Shown piece after piece: positions 27,428 to 34,937 of a stretch of 64,000 nt of DNA. Source of the DNA: Paenibacillus radicis (ex Xue et al. 2023). Its GTDB lineage: Bacteria > Bacillota > Bacilli > Paenibacillales > NBRC-103111. Below the pieces are notes generated by a model. It was not told where the DNA came from. It searched no databases and saw only the letters and a list, made by a program, of their open reading frames with translations. The stretch lies in the NCBI RefSeq assembly GCF_024722015.1, contig NZ_JANQBD010000026.1, forward strand, positions 55,232 through 119,231, written 5' to 3'. A program made the translations under genes and the position numbers. Every line of letters starts with the position of its first letter. Positions within the stretch are counted from its first letter, which is position 1.

Positions 27428-28801
27428 ATGCAGGCAACTGTATGGGGCGGAGCTGGAGAGCATGGCCGCTCCTGCTATTTGATTGAACATCAGGGAACCC
27501 GCGTATTATTGGATTGCGGAGTAAAGAAAGAAGGGGAGGGGGAATATCCTTTAATCGATCCGCTGCTTATTAGCAAGCTTGATGCGGTATTTCTCTCTCA
27601 TGCGCATGAAGATCATTCGATGGCGATCCCCATGCTGTACCAAATGGGTTATCAAGGGAAGGTATGGACGACGCGAGCAACCTCGCGGCAGCTTCCTGCG
27701 TATTTTACCGCGTGGAAGCAGTATGTCGCTTCACAGCAGGCGAAGCTGCCCTATGAGGATGAGCATATAGAAGCGATAGATTATGCTTATATCGATGAAG
27801 CTGCATCAGCCTGCGAATGGCTGGTGATTACTCCCGCGCTCCGTGTCTGCTGGGGGAGAAGCGGGCATTTGGCCGGATCGATTTGGCTGCTGCTGGATAT
27901 CGAGGGCAGCGTTGTTTTCTTCTCCGGCGATTTTACGACGGAGTCGAGCCTTCTGGCGGTTGATTGGCCGGAGCTGCCTCCGTTGCATCAGGGCTTGCCG
28001 GACGGCGCTGATCGTGATCGCCAGTCGGATACTGATGTACAGGGTGGAATTCAACTGTCCATCATTGATGCAGCTTATGGTACGGACGCGGAAGCGCAGG
28101 CAGAGAAGCTGGATAAGCTCCAGCTTCTCATACAGGCCGCTCTCGCGGAAGGGGGAATGGTGCTGCTGCCTGTGCCCGTTTATGGGAGGGGACAGGAGCT
28201 GCTGTTATGGGCTAGCGTTGCATTCCCGGACACTCGGCTTATAGTGGAAAAGGAAATTGCGCAAGCTTTCGAACAGCTGCTGCAGGAGCCAGACTGGCTT
28301 CAAGAGGAGGCGGTCGGGCGCATTGCGCAATTCTTGAAGGATCCGAAGGTTGTGGTCGTGGAAACCAAAGAGCAGAGGGAACAAGCTGCCGCAACTACTT
28401 CAAGCTCTCTGGTGTTCACAAATGACGGCATGATGCAATCGGCGAAAAGCCAATGGTATTACGAGCATCTTAGTCAGCAGGGAAGGGGCAGTGTCATTCT
28501 GACCGGCCACTTGGCTAAGGGCAGCTTCGCAAAGCAGCTTTTGCAAGCAGCGCAGTCCAAGATGCAGGAGACGGATGCCGGCTTATGCGAAGGCAAGCGC
28601 GCCGTTGTACCTGTTCATTTTCTCCGCTTTAAGGTGCATCAGGGCGTAGCTGACGTAAGGGCGATGCTGGACGCTATTAACAGCGAACAAACCTTACTGG
28701 TTCATGCAAACAAACAGATCACCGATGCCGTATGTGTTCAGCTTGAGATGAACGGGTATAGAAATATTTATTCGTTGACTGCTGGAGATACCTTAAGTTG
28801 A
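27428..28801 (+). CDS. MBL-fold metallo-hydrolase, beta-CASP-like
   Basis: Protein of about 457 residues. The metal motif 'SHAHEDH' lies near residues 56-62 and 'VFFSGDFT' supplies a further Asp. The long insert and C-terminal part ('VLLPVPVYGRGQELLLWA', 'VILTGHLAKGSFAKQLLQ', 'VPVHFLRFKVHQG') match the order of beta-CASP nucleases and related exonuclease-like proteins. It starts 33 bp after the permease gene behind AAAGGTGGAG and belongs to that operon. Whether it acts on nucleic acid or on a small phosphodiester linked to the imported substrate is unknown. Confidence 0.75.
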   Translation: MQATVWGGAGEHGRSCYLIEHQGTRVLLDCGVKKEGEGEYPLIDPLLISKLDAVFLSHAHEDHSMAIPMLYQMGYQGKVWTTRATSRQLPAYFTAWKQYVASQQAKLPYEDEHIEAIDYAYIDEAASACEWLVITPALRVCWGRSGHLAGSIWLLLDIEGSVVFFSGDFTTESSLLAVDWPELPPLHQGLPDGADRDRQSDTDVQGGIQLSIIDAAYGTDAEAQAEKLDKLQLLIQAALAEGGMVLLPVPVYGRGQELLLWASVAFPDTRLIVEKEIAQAFEQLLQEPDWLQEEAVGRIAQFLKDPKVVVVETKEQREQAAATTSSSLVFTNDGMMQSAKSQWYYEHLSQQGRGSVILTGHLAKGSFAKQLLQAAQSKMQETDAGLCEGKRAVVPVHFLRFKVHQGVADVRAMLDAINSEQTLLVHANKQITDAVCVQLEMNGYRNIYSLTAGDTLS

Positions 28802-28847
28802 AGTCAGGTGGGGCTGTCCAATAGTTGTTTTGGGGCAGCCGTTCCGC

Positions 28848-28912
28848 CACTTTATCCAGAACGCTCCTTCAGCACTTAATACTGAATGCTCCTTCACCAC
28901 TTTATCCTGAAT
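28848..28912. repeat. Imperfect 25-bp tandem repeat, about 2.6 units
   Basis: Three successive units begin CACTTTATCC, CACTTAATAC and CACTTTATCC at 28848, 28873 and 28898. The first two continue with GCTCCTTCA at the same offset. No frame turns it into a recognisable peptide. Confidence 0.75.
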
Positions 28913-28922
28913 ATAGGGTTGT

Positions 28923-28963
28923 AAAAGATCCCTCAATTCCAATTTGGGTTTGAAGGATCTTTT
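28923..28963. terminator. Intrinsic terminator of the iron/phosphonate-type operon
   Basis: Arms AAAAGATCCCTCAA and TTGAAGGATCTTTT pair over 14 bp with one mismatch around a 13-base loop, ending in TTTT. It is the first strong hairpin after the 27428 gene and, being A-rich on one side and T-rich on the other, could act in both directions. Confidence 0.75.
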
Positions 28964-29219
28964 CCACATTTATGGGATTCACTCACTAGGGTTCACCCTT
29001 TGGAGACAACCCTTTCTTACATATATAGACTTTATATGTTCTGGGGCTCCCCGCAAAGTATCTGAATCAACTTCGAAGCAAGACCCCACTTTGTGGGGAT
29101 ATTTTAGGTATTCTCAGCGATGCAGAGATGAGGTAGTTTCCAAAGCGTGCTAAGCGCGGCGCGGGTTCCGGGTGGATTACGGCTTTGCATGGCAGGCTGG
29201 CGAACTTCACCACAATTAT

Positions 29220-29430
29220 CAGGAAAATGTCATGTTAATTTCTCCAAAAATAGCGTTCCAAGCCCTATAGCTGGAATTTCTCATGCTAATTCTACGTAAT
29301 TTGGCTGATATCATCCCTATCACCTCTATTAGCAGGAGTTTTTCCAGTTAGATTGATTTCAAACGATATCCAGGCTAGATTAGCGGGAGGATTTCCATCT
29401 ATTGCCCTTCTTTCATATGGCAGCCGCCCA
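29220..29430. repeat. Degenerate dispersed intergenic repeat, copy A
   Basis: It contains CTGGAATTTCT, GCTAATTCT, TTTTTCCAGTTA and TTAGCGGGAGGATTT in that order. The same words in nearly the same order occur at 39265-39465. The units look like a roughly 40-60 bp motif repeated and decayed. Confidence 0.5.
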
Positions 29431-29749
29431 AAAATCCTAGTCTCTTCTGGATGAAAGCAGCCTTGCCTCGTAGCCTGCTTCTGCAAGGGAGGACCGGAAT
29501 AAGTGAAAGTATCCTCGAACTGTTCAATAAGCGTTGTACCACTGACCAGACCAAACGAATATTGCAGTTTACCAGTGTTTCGTTTCTCTGGCAATTGCAT
29601 TTCCGAATTGACTTAATTGACTTAAAGCAATTAACTGTTGGACATCTGTTCTCGCAGGTAGAGAAAACAATGCCTTTTATAAAGTTCTCTTTTGCAGAGT
29701 AAAGCGGTTGCCCCTAGTAGCTGAAGCTATTTTTGGAGCCAACCCTTTG

Positions 29750-30067
29750 TTATCCCCCGAATGAATCACGGAATGCTTTGGCGAGCAGCAGCGGGTCTAC
29801 AGACCACAATTCTGCGATCTCGGGGCACACGTTCTCATCCCACCAGTCTGCTAGCAGCTTGCGGTTGCTGCCATTTTCCACAATCCAGAGCAAATTAAGC
29901 GCAACCTTCTTGAAATAAAGCTCATCGGCTTTCTCGACTAACTCCGGGGAGATCCATTTATTGATTTTTTTGCGAGCTCGGTACAGCTCACGACTGCAGG
30001 AACGCCTGATTTTGCGTGCGGTAGGTAATTCCTGCTTATGCTTCATACTATTGCCCGTAGGATTCAT
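29750..30067 (-). CDS. Small conserved protein of unknown function
   Basis: About 105 residues, cytoplasmic and basic in the N-terminal half ('TARKIRRSCSRELYRARKKINKW'), with an amphipathic C-terminal half ending 'LAKAFRDSFGG'. No catalytic motif is visible. Similar short proteins occur in Bacillota and are sometimes labelled dehydrogenase without support; I see no nucleotide-binding motif that would justify this. The start at 30067 has AAGGAGT upstream. A longer reading from 30196 runs through the terminator region of the neighbouring gene and has no ribosome site. ATG at 30046 is an alternative. Confidence 0.65.
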   Translation of the reverse strand: MNPTGNSMKHKQELPTARKIRRSCSRELYRARKKINKWISPELVEKADELYFKKVALNLLWIVENGSNRKLLADWWDENVCPEIAELWSVDPLLLAKAFRDSFGG

Positions 30068-30146
30068 GGTATAGTTCGACTCCTTCCATACCTTTATGGT
30101 ATGCGGGAGAGGCGCCCGATGAAACTGTCTTCGCCTGCAAAAGAAT

Positions 30147-30177
30147 AACCCCGGGCGCAGTTGATAGCGACGGGGTT
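30147..30177 (-). terminator. Rho-independent terminator of the cupredoxin gene
   Basis: On the minus strand AACCCCG pairs with CGGGGTT, followed by ATTCTTTT. It lies about 60 bp beyond the stop of the minus-strand cupredoxin gene. Confidence 0.75.
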
Positions 30178-30238
30178 TAATGGATTTTGGAAGCAAGCAG
30201 GGAGCTTATGACTTGACTTTAAACATGGCTCGTATGTA

Positions 30239-30808
30239 TTAAGCATCTACAACAATATAGCCTACCATGGGACCGTTATGTGCAATATCCGGGTGGGTCA
30301 GACAAATGATGCGATACGTGCCTGGCTTGTCAGCTTTGAAGGAAACTACAGTTTCTTTCCCTTTCTTTACCTCGCCTTTAATGCTCAGACCATCGATGAT
30401 AAAAGGGTGGTTCGTACCGTTCACACCAAAGATACTGAGGTTGATAAGCTCGCCTTGCTTGACGTGAATGGTGCCGGGATCCCAGCGATAAGCTTCAATA
30501 GGTTTACCGTCTGCTCCTGTTGTTTTGAATTCACCTGTAACAATATTTATGGTCCGGCCTTGTCCACTTTCATTTACGGATAAACCAGCTTGCTTGACAG
30601 TCCCGTTCATATTGCCGCTCACCGCTTTAGTTGTCTCATTCACTTTTGCCTCATTCACTTTGCTGGTAGGCTTGGAAGTTTCACTGTAGTTGCTTCCTCC
30701 TCCGCTGTGACCCCAATACCATGCGGCCCCAATCGCGCCCACTGCCATGAATGTAATAATAGCCCAGTTGCGAATTTGCTTTTTGCTGATTATCACTACC
30801 TTGGTCAC
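30239..30808 (-). CDS. Membrane-anchored cupredoxin-domain protein
   Basis: Protein of 189 residues. An N-terminal membrane anchor (about residues 14-32, 'WAIITFMAVGAIGAAWYW') and a Ser/Asn-rich linker precede a cupredoxin fold over the last 110 residues. Candidate type-1 copper ligands are His in 'GTNHPFIID', Cys in 'IICLTHP', the following His and Met in 'HNGPMVGY'. It should face outward and carry electrons or bind copper. The start is GTG at 30808 with GGTGGGG upstream. It is transcribed alone, divergent from the DedA gene. Its redox partner is not in the window. Confidence 0.82.
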   Translation of the reverse strand: MTKVVIISKKQIRNWAIITFMAVGAIGAAWYWGHSGGGSNYSETSKPTSKVNEAKVNETTKAVSGNMNGTVKQAGLSVNESGQGRTINIVTGEFKTTGADGKPIEAYRWDPGTIHVKQGELINLSIFGVNGTNHPFIIDGLSIKGEVKKGKETVVSFKADKPGTYRIICLTHPDIAHNGPMVGYIVVDA

Positions 30809-30964
30809 CCGCCATCCCCACCTTTACCTGTTTGTACTAATGTATGCTCCGGCTTGTCTCTTAATGCTTGTACGCTGGTTGGAATGAATGAATATATGAT
30901 AGAATAAGATTGGTTAAAGAGCAGGGTCTTTGTCCCCGAAAAGAGAGGAAGATAGTAGCTAAAT

Positions 30965-31567
30965 ATGTTACATGATTTGGTTCGCAGCGCACTTTTATTT
31001 ATTGAGGGCTTAGGTGTTTGGGGGATTCTACTTGGTCTCATGCTGGAAGTAATTCCAAGTGAGCTGGTGCTGTCCTACGGTGGTTATCTGGTTTCACAAG
31101 GCAATATTACTTTTATTGGAGCGATTATTTTCGGAACTGTTGGTTGTATCCTGCAGCAAATTATTTTGTACTGGATCGGTAGGTATGGCGGAAGACCTTT
31201 CGTGGAAAAATACGGGAAATATTTGGGAGTGAAAAAGAAGTTCCTGGATATAGCCGAAGGCTGGTTTAACAAATACGGACCTATCATGGTGTTCGCGGCG
31301 AGATTCGTTCCTGTAGTGAGACAAGCTATCTCCATTCCTGCAGGTATGGCCAAAATGCCTATGCTTCAATTCCTTTTCTACACTACGCTCGGAACGATTC
31401 CTTGGGCCATTTTATTTGTGTATATGGGGGAAAAGCTTGGTTCGAACTGGGAGCAAATCGATGAAGTGGCAGCTCCTCTAATGAAGTACTTTGTCATTGG
31501 AGCTATAGTTATCATTGTACTTTATGTAGTGATCAAGCTGCTTCAGCGTAATAAACGCAAAGCGTAA
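30965..31567 (+). CDS. DedA-family membrane protein
   Basis: Integral membrane protein of 200 residues with several spans. Family signatures include 'MLEVIPSELVLSYGGYLVSQG' near residue 25 (with the conserved acidic residue), 'GRYGGRPFVEKYGKYLG', and 'FAARFVPVVRQAISIPAGMAKM', which holds the conserved Arg residues. DedA proteins are now linked to recycling of undecaprenyl phosphate and to membrane lipid movement; B. subtilis YngC is a comparable member. It is followed 26 bp later by an uncharacterised gene likely co-transcribed. Confidence 0.93.
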   Translation: MLHDLVRSALLFIEGLGVWGILLGLMLEVIPSELVLSYGGYLVSQGNITFIGAIIFGTVGCILQQIILYWIGRYGGRPFVEKYGKYLGVKKKFLDIAEGWFNKYGPIMVFAARFVPVVRQAISIPAGMAKMPMLQFLFYTTLGTIPWAILFVYMGEKLGSNWEQIDEVAAPLMKYFVIGAIVIIVLYVVIKLLQRNKRKA

Positions 31568-31593
31568 GTAATGTGGGGGCAGGGAGCACACAA

Positions 31594-32088
31594 ATGAAGC
31601 GAATCTTGAACCCTTATAATGACCTATATATGCGGAGGGTGCTGGAGTCTGCTTATCAAGGAGACAGGAAGGCCAAGAAACTGCTGAATACTTTGAATGA
31701 ACCGTTTGCGGTTGCTCCTGATTACTCTGCCTTGATTGTTGTGGTTGAGGATCGTCCTGTTCTATACCCGGATGGAAAAAGCCAACCTGATGAGGAGAGT
31801 AGCAGAGACAAGCAAAGAGCGGAGATATATGAGTGCAGAGAGGGCTACCCGGGTAGTGAAAGCTGTGTATCTTCTTGGACCTACATTCCTATTCCAATCC
31901 GTTTCACTGTGCGGGAAGTCAAGTATGAGGCTGGGACTTTTTGTTTTGTTTCCGTAGATGGCAATACTGTGGCAGGCACACTGGAACAAATTCGCAGAAC
32001 GATGAAGCAGGTAGTGTCTTACTCCAGCACGGCGACTGAAGAGGAGATAGAGATTAGCTTCAAGTCCATCCATTCCACTGGTGTATAA
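31594..32088 (+). CDS. Hypothetical protein
   Basis: About 164 residues with no signal peptide, no membrane span and no motif I recognise. The N terminus 'MKRILNPYNDLYMRRVLESAYQGDRKAKKLL' is helical and basic; the centre carries acidic segments and two Cys ('ECREGYPGSESCVSSW') that could form a disulfide or bind metal. ATG 31594 has GGGAG upstream. The gene follows the DedA gene by 26 bp, so a role at the membrane is possible but unsupported. Confidence 0.65.
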   Translation: MKRILNPYNDLYMRRVLESAYQGDRKAKKLLNTLNEPFAVAPDYSALIVVVEDRPVLYPDGKSQPDEESSRDKQRAEIYECREGYPGSESCVSSWTYIPIPIRFTVREVKYEAGTFCFVSVDGNTVAGTLEQIRRTMKQVVSYSSTATEEEIEISFKSIHSTGV

Positions 32089-32453
32089 GGTGAAACCAAA
32101 GCTGAACCGGTTCCCGCACAGGATACACTGATGCAACAGGATACTGATGCAGCTTAAGTTTACATCTAATACCAATTTTAGGAAATAATCGTCGCTCTGG
32201 GGGAGGAACGTTTCCGTTATGCGGGGCAGTTCGGTAGCGAGTGGATGAACTGGAATTTCTCAGACTTTCTAAACAGTCTAAGGTTTTCCCGCTAAACAAG
32301 TAAAAGTCCAAGGCTGTTGGCTTTCGGGCAAATAATCCCACAATAAACACAGGAATTAGAGTGGGGTTCGACCGACCACCACGCAACGCCACAACGCACG
32401 CTCGGGACCCGCGCGCGTTGGAAATAAATTTTCACGGGCTTGCTTTCGTCGGA
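32089..32453. other. Intergenic stretch with degenerate repeat wording
   Basis: No gene is supported. Two imperfect copies of CAGGATACTGATGCA lie near 32118-32153. From about 32200 the words TTTCCGTTATGCGGGG and AACTGGAATTTCT appear, resembling the dispersed repeats at 29220 and 39265 but more decayed. Confidence 0.55.
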
Positions 32454-32486
32454 CAGACTCCTTGCATTGCCTAGAGTCTGTTTTTT
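32454..32486 (+). terminator. Rho-independent terminator upstream of the thioredoxin-fold gene
   Basis: Perfect stem CAGACTC/GAGTCTG with a 13-base loop and TTTTTT directly after. It lies 45 bp before the next coding start, so it either ends transcription from the 31594 gene or acts as an attenuator for a leader beginning upstream. Confidence 0.8.
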
Positions 32487-32531
32487 CTATACAATACAAG
32501 ATATACCCAATTATAAGGAGGCCATTATTCA

Positions 32532-33098
32532 ATGAGTACAAACTTGTCCGCTAAGCTTCGCACTGGCTTAAAGCCGCAGCAGTTTATTGACGGTATGACC
32601 AAGAACCAGGAGAAATTCGTGGAATGGTATGACGCTTTTGCATGGGAAAACGAGGATGACAAGGAATTTTTTGATTCTTTGAACAACCGTGATGATTTGC
32701 GCTGCTTGATTCTGATGGCCGACTGGTGCGGAGATGTAGTACGCAATGTGCCTGCAGTATTTCGTGCGCTTGAGAATTCCGGCATCCCGGTTGAAGTTTT
32801 GATTAAGGAAGAGCATCCGGACGTTATGGCTCAATTCCTGACGGGTGGCGGAGAAGCAATTCCAATTGTTATTTTTACTGATTTCAGCGGTCATGTTCTG
32901 GGACATTGGGGACCTCGTCCAGCGAATGTTCAGGCGGTAATGAATCAGTTCAAGAAGGAAAACCCGGACCGTCAGGCTCCGGACTATAATGAGAAGATTC
33001 AGGTGGCGCGCCAGGAGATGGGACGCCAATACGGAGAAGGTACTGGCTACCAAACCGTCATCGTGAAAGAGCTTCGCGACCTGTTGTCCTCTTTCTAA
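32532..33098 (+). CDS. Thioredoxin-fold protein with single-Cys active site
   Basis: Thioredoxin-like protein of 188 residues, cytoplasmic. The active-site region reads 'LMADWCGDVVRNVPAVFRAL': the usual WCGDC-like motif has Val in place of the second Cys, so a standard dithiol exchange is not possible. The cis-Pro segment 'GGEAIPIVIFTD' is kept. It may bind a thiol ligand or act by a monothiol mechanism. TATAAGGAGG precedes ATG 32532. A glyoxalase II-like gene follows after 14 bp, so the pair form an operon that may deal with thiol adducts; that link is inferred. Confidence 0.85.
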   Translation: MSTNLSAKLRTGLKPQQFIDGMTKNQEKFVEWYDAFAWENEDDKEFFDSLNNRDDLRCLILMADWCGDVVRNVPAVFRALENSGIPVEVLIKEEHPDVMAQFLTGGGEAIPIVIFTDFSGHVLGHWGPRPANVQAVMNQFKKENPDRQAPDYNEKIQVARQEMGRQYGEGTGYQTVIVKELRDLLSSF

Positions 33099-33112
33099 AA
33101 GGCGGATGAAGC

Positions 33113-33748
33113 ATGAGCTTGGAAGGAATTAAGATAGAATCATTCTCATTAGGACCCTTGCAGACCAATGCCTATTTGCTGTCGAGACCCGATGAGAACA
33201 AAGGAATCATCATTGATCCGGGTATGAACCCGAAACCGCTGCTGAAGCGAATTGACGGCATGGAGATTGAGGCGATTCTGCTGACACATGCTCACTTCGA
33301 CCACATCGGAGGCGTTGGTGAAATCCGTAAGCTGAAGAGCTGTCCGGTTTATCTGCATGACGCGGAAGCGGATTGGCTGACCAACCCCAATCGCAACGGC
33401 TCAACGAAGTGGCCGGAGCTTGGTGGCCCTATCGTTACTGATCCGGCGGAGTATGCTTTGGATCAGGGACAGGTGCTCAAGCTGCTGGGTCTTGAGATCA
33501 AGGTGTTCCATACGCCGGGCCACTCTCCTGGCAGCGTCAGCTTCCTGGTCGGCCCGCATCTGTTCGGTGGCGACGTGCTGTTCCGGCTCTCCGTCGGACG
33601 TACGGATCTGCCGGGAGGCAGAAATGAGGAGCTGATGGACTCGATTCACGGCACGTTGTTCAAGCTGCCGGATGAGACCATTGTTTACCCCGGTCACGGG
33701 GGAAAGACGACCATTGGCTACGAACGTGAGAATAACCCGTACGTATAG
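33113..33748 (+). CDS. MBL-fold hydrolase, glyoxalase II-like (YqgX type)
   Basis: Protein of 211 residues. The binuclear metal motif 'LTHAHFDHIGG' lies near residues 56-66, followed by 'TPGHSPGSVSFLVG', 'FGGDVLFRLSVGRTDLPGG' and 'YPGHGGKTTIGYER', the order seen in YqgX/glyoxalase II-like proteins. It would hydrolyse a thioester such as S-lactoyl-bacillithiol in an organism without glutathione. It lacks the C-terminal substrate domain of full glyoxalase II, as is usual for bacilli. Encoded 14 bp after the thioredoxin-fold gene and followed by a strong terminator. Confidence 0.88.
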   Translation: MSLEGIKIESFSLGPLQTNAYLLSRPDENKGIIIDPGMNPKPLLKRIDGMEIEAILLTHAHFDHIGGVGEIRKLKSCPVYLHDAEADWLTNPNRNGSTKWPELGGPIVTDPAEYALDQGQVLKLLGLEIKVFHTPGHSPGSVSFLVGPHLFGGDVLFRLSVGRTDLPGGRNEELMDSIHGTLFKLPDETIVYPGHGGKTTIGYERENNPYV

Positions 33749-33759
33749 AGGTAAATGCC

Positions 33760-33810
33760 AAAGACTCCTATGCTATTGCCATCCGGCAGTAACGTAGGAG
33801 TCTTTGTATT
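33760..33810. terminator. Rho-independent terminator between convergent operons
   Basis: Arms AAAGACTCCTA and TAGGAGTCTTT form a perfect 11-bp stem, followed by GTATTTT. It lies 12 bp after the plus-strand hydrolase gene and 45 bp beyond the minus-strand epimerase gene, and may serve both. Confidence 0.85.
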
Positions 33811-33854
33811 TTACATAGTGAGGCCGGCGAGCATGGGTAAGGCAGAGCGGGCAC

Positions 33855-34856
33855 TTATTTCTTGATGCAATAAAGCCGGCTCGATGCCTCCCAAATTTCT
33901 CCTGATTCGAGACCGATTAAGCCGATCTCCCCTGCAGGGAGCGGCACGCTTGGTGCATTAACGAGATTGACCTGCGGCTCCGGGCAAAAGAATCCTTCCG
34001 ATGCATTGTTGTTCCAAATCATCCACTGCTTGTAAGCAGTACCAGCGTCATACACCAGTGTTATTTGGTTGCGGGTGTCGGTCAATTCCATACGGTTGCG
34101 TCCGTTTTGCGGCACTGCTGTATAATGATTGTCCATCGGCTCGAAAAACGGCGAAAGGCCGCCTGCTTTCATTTTCTCCTCGTTTGCTGTGAGAGGCTGA
34201 AATTTGCCTGTCGGCAGCATTCTATCGTTAAGCTCCCAGCGCTGTCCTGTCGTTAATTTAAATTCATAATCAGACGCGATGCTGTTAGGAGCAAAAGGTG
34301 CGTTAATGGCCGTGTGAAAAGCTAACAGGCAAGGCATTGTATCCACTCCGTCGTTTTGCACAATGACATGCTGCAGCAGTCCCGATGCGCTTAAAGTATA
34401 CTTAAGCTTAATGGTGAAGGAATGGGGGATATAGGTGTAGACGGAATGGCCCTCGCGAACCTTTAATGACAAGGTTACGCGGCTTTCTGTTTCATCTGCT
34501 CCATAATGCTCAACCTCCCAAGGGATATTATGTACGAATCCATGGAGATGGTTGCCGGTAGCCGCTTCATTTACAGGGAATTGGTAGGACTTGCCGTCCC
34601 ACGGGAACTTACCATCCTCATAACGGTTGGGTGGGAATAATACGGGAATTCCATGTGCATAAGGTCTTTTCTTGAAGTCTTCCATTTCTTCTGCAGAAGG
34701 CTCATGTAAAAATCGATACTCGTTCAATGTATCGCGAAATGCAATGAGATTAGCGCCGACGGCAGGCAGAACAGCTGCCTCGTAGGGGCCAGCTTTAAGC
34801 CAAATCGCTTGCTCCTCATGATATAACCCTTCATAGCTTTTGTTAGTAGTAACCAT
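33855..34856 (-). CDS. Aldose 1-epimerase family protein
   Basis: Mutarotase-fold protein of 333 residues. Recognisable segments are 'YAHGIPVLFPPNRYEDGKF' and 'NHLHGFVHNIPWEVE' near residues 80-115, the latter with the catalytic His, and 'LAFHTAINAPFAP' near 190 with a second His. The catalytic Glu should lie in 'WNNNASEGFFCPEPQVNLVNAP' near residue 300. It would interconvert anomers of the sugar released by the GH2 enzyme encoded 81 bp upstream on the same strand. AAGGAGGAA precedes the start. Confidence 0.88.
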   Translation of the reverse strand: MVTTNKSYEGLYHEEQAIWLKAGPYEAAVLPAVGANLIAFRDTLNEYRFLHEPSAEEMEDFKKRPYAHGIPVLFPPNRYEDGKFPWDGKSYQFPVNEAATGNHLHGFVHNIPWEVEHYGADETESRVTLSLKVREGHSVYTYIPHSFTIKLKYTLSASGLLQHVIVQNDGVDTMPCLLAFHTAINAPFAPNSIASDYEFKLTTGQRWELNDRMLPTGKFQPLTANEEKMKAGGLSPFFEPMDNHYTAVPQNGRNRMELTDTRNQITLVYDAGTAYKQWMIWNNNASEGFFCPEPQVNLVNAPSVPLPAGEIGLIGLESGEIWEASSRLYCIKK

Positions 34857-34937
34857 GATTCCTCCTTAATGATAGCGGAAAGATAGAGTTTAACTGTAAT
34901 TAGAATACCACAAGAAGAACGGATATAGGGGCCGGAT

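Larger units (their letters stand above)
28802..29749. other. Gene-poor stretch with short repeats and hairpins
   Basis: No gene is supported here. The stretch holds a 25-bp tandem repeat (28848-28912), a long inverted repeat (28923-28963), a CCCCAC-TTT-GTGGGG hairpin (29084-29098) and, from about 29220 to 29430, degenerate AT-rich repeats with wordings such as CTGGAATTTCT, GCTAATTCT and TTTTCCAGTTA, shared with 39240-39450. An 83-codon open frame at 29451-29702 lacks a ribosome site and any recognisable domain. Confidence 0.7.

Noticed and set aside
28848..28912. Tandem repeat as a CRISPR array
   Set aside because: The units are contiguous and imperfect, with no spacers and no cas genes nearby.
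29451..29702. 83-codon open frame
   Set aside because: No ribosome site or motif, and it overlaps a stretch of degenerate intergenic sequence.
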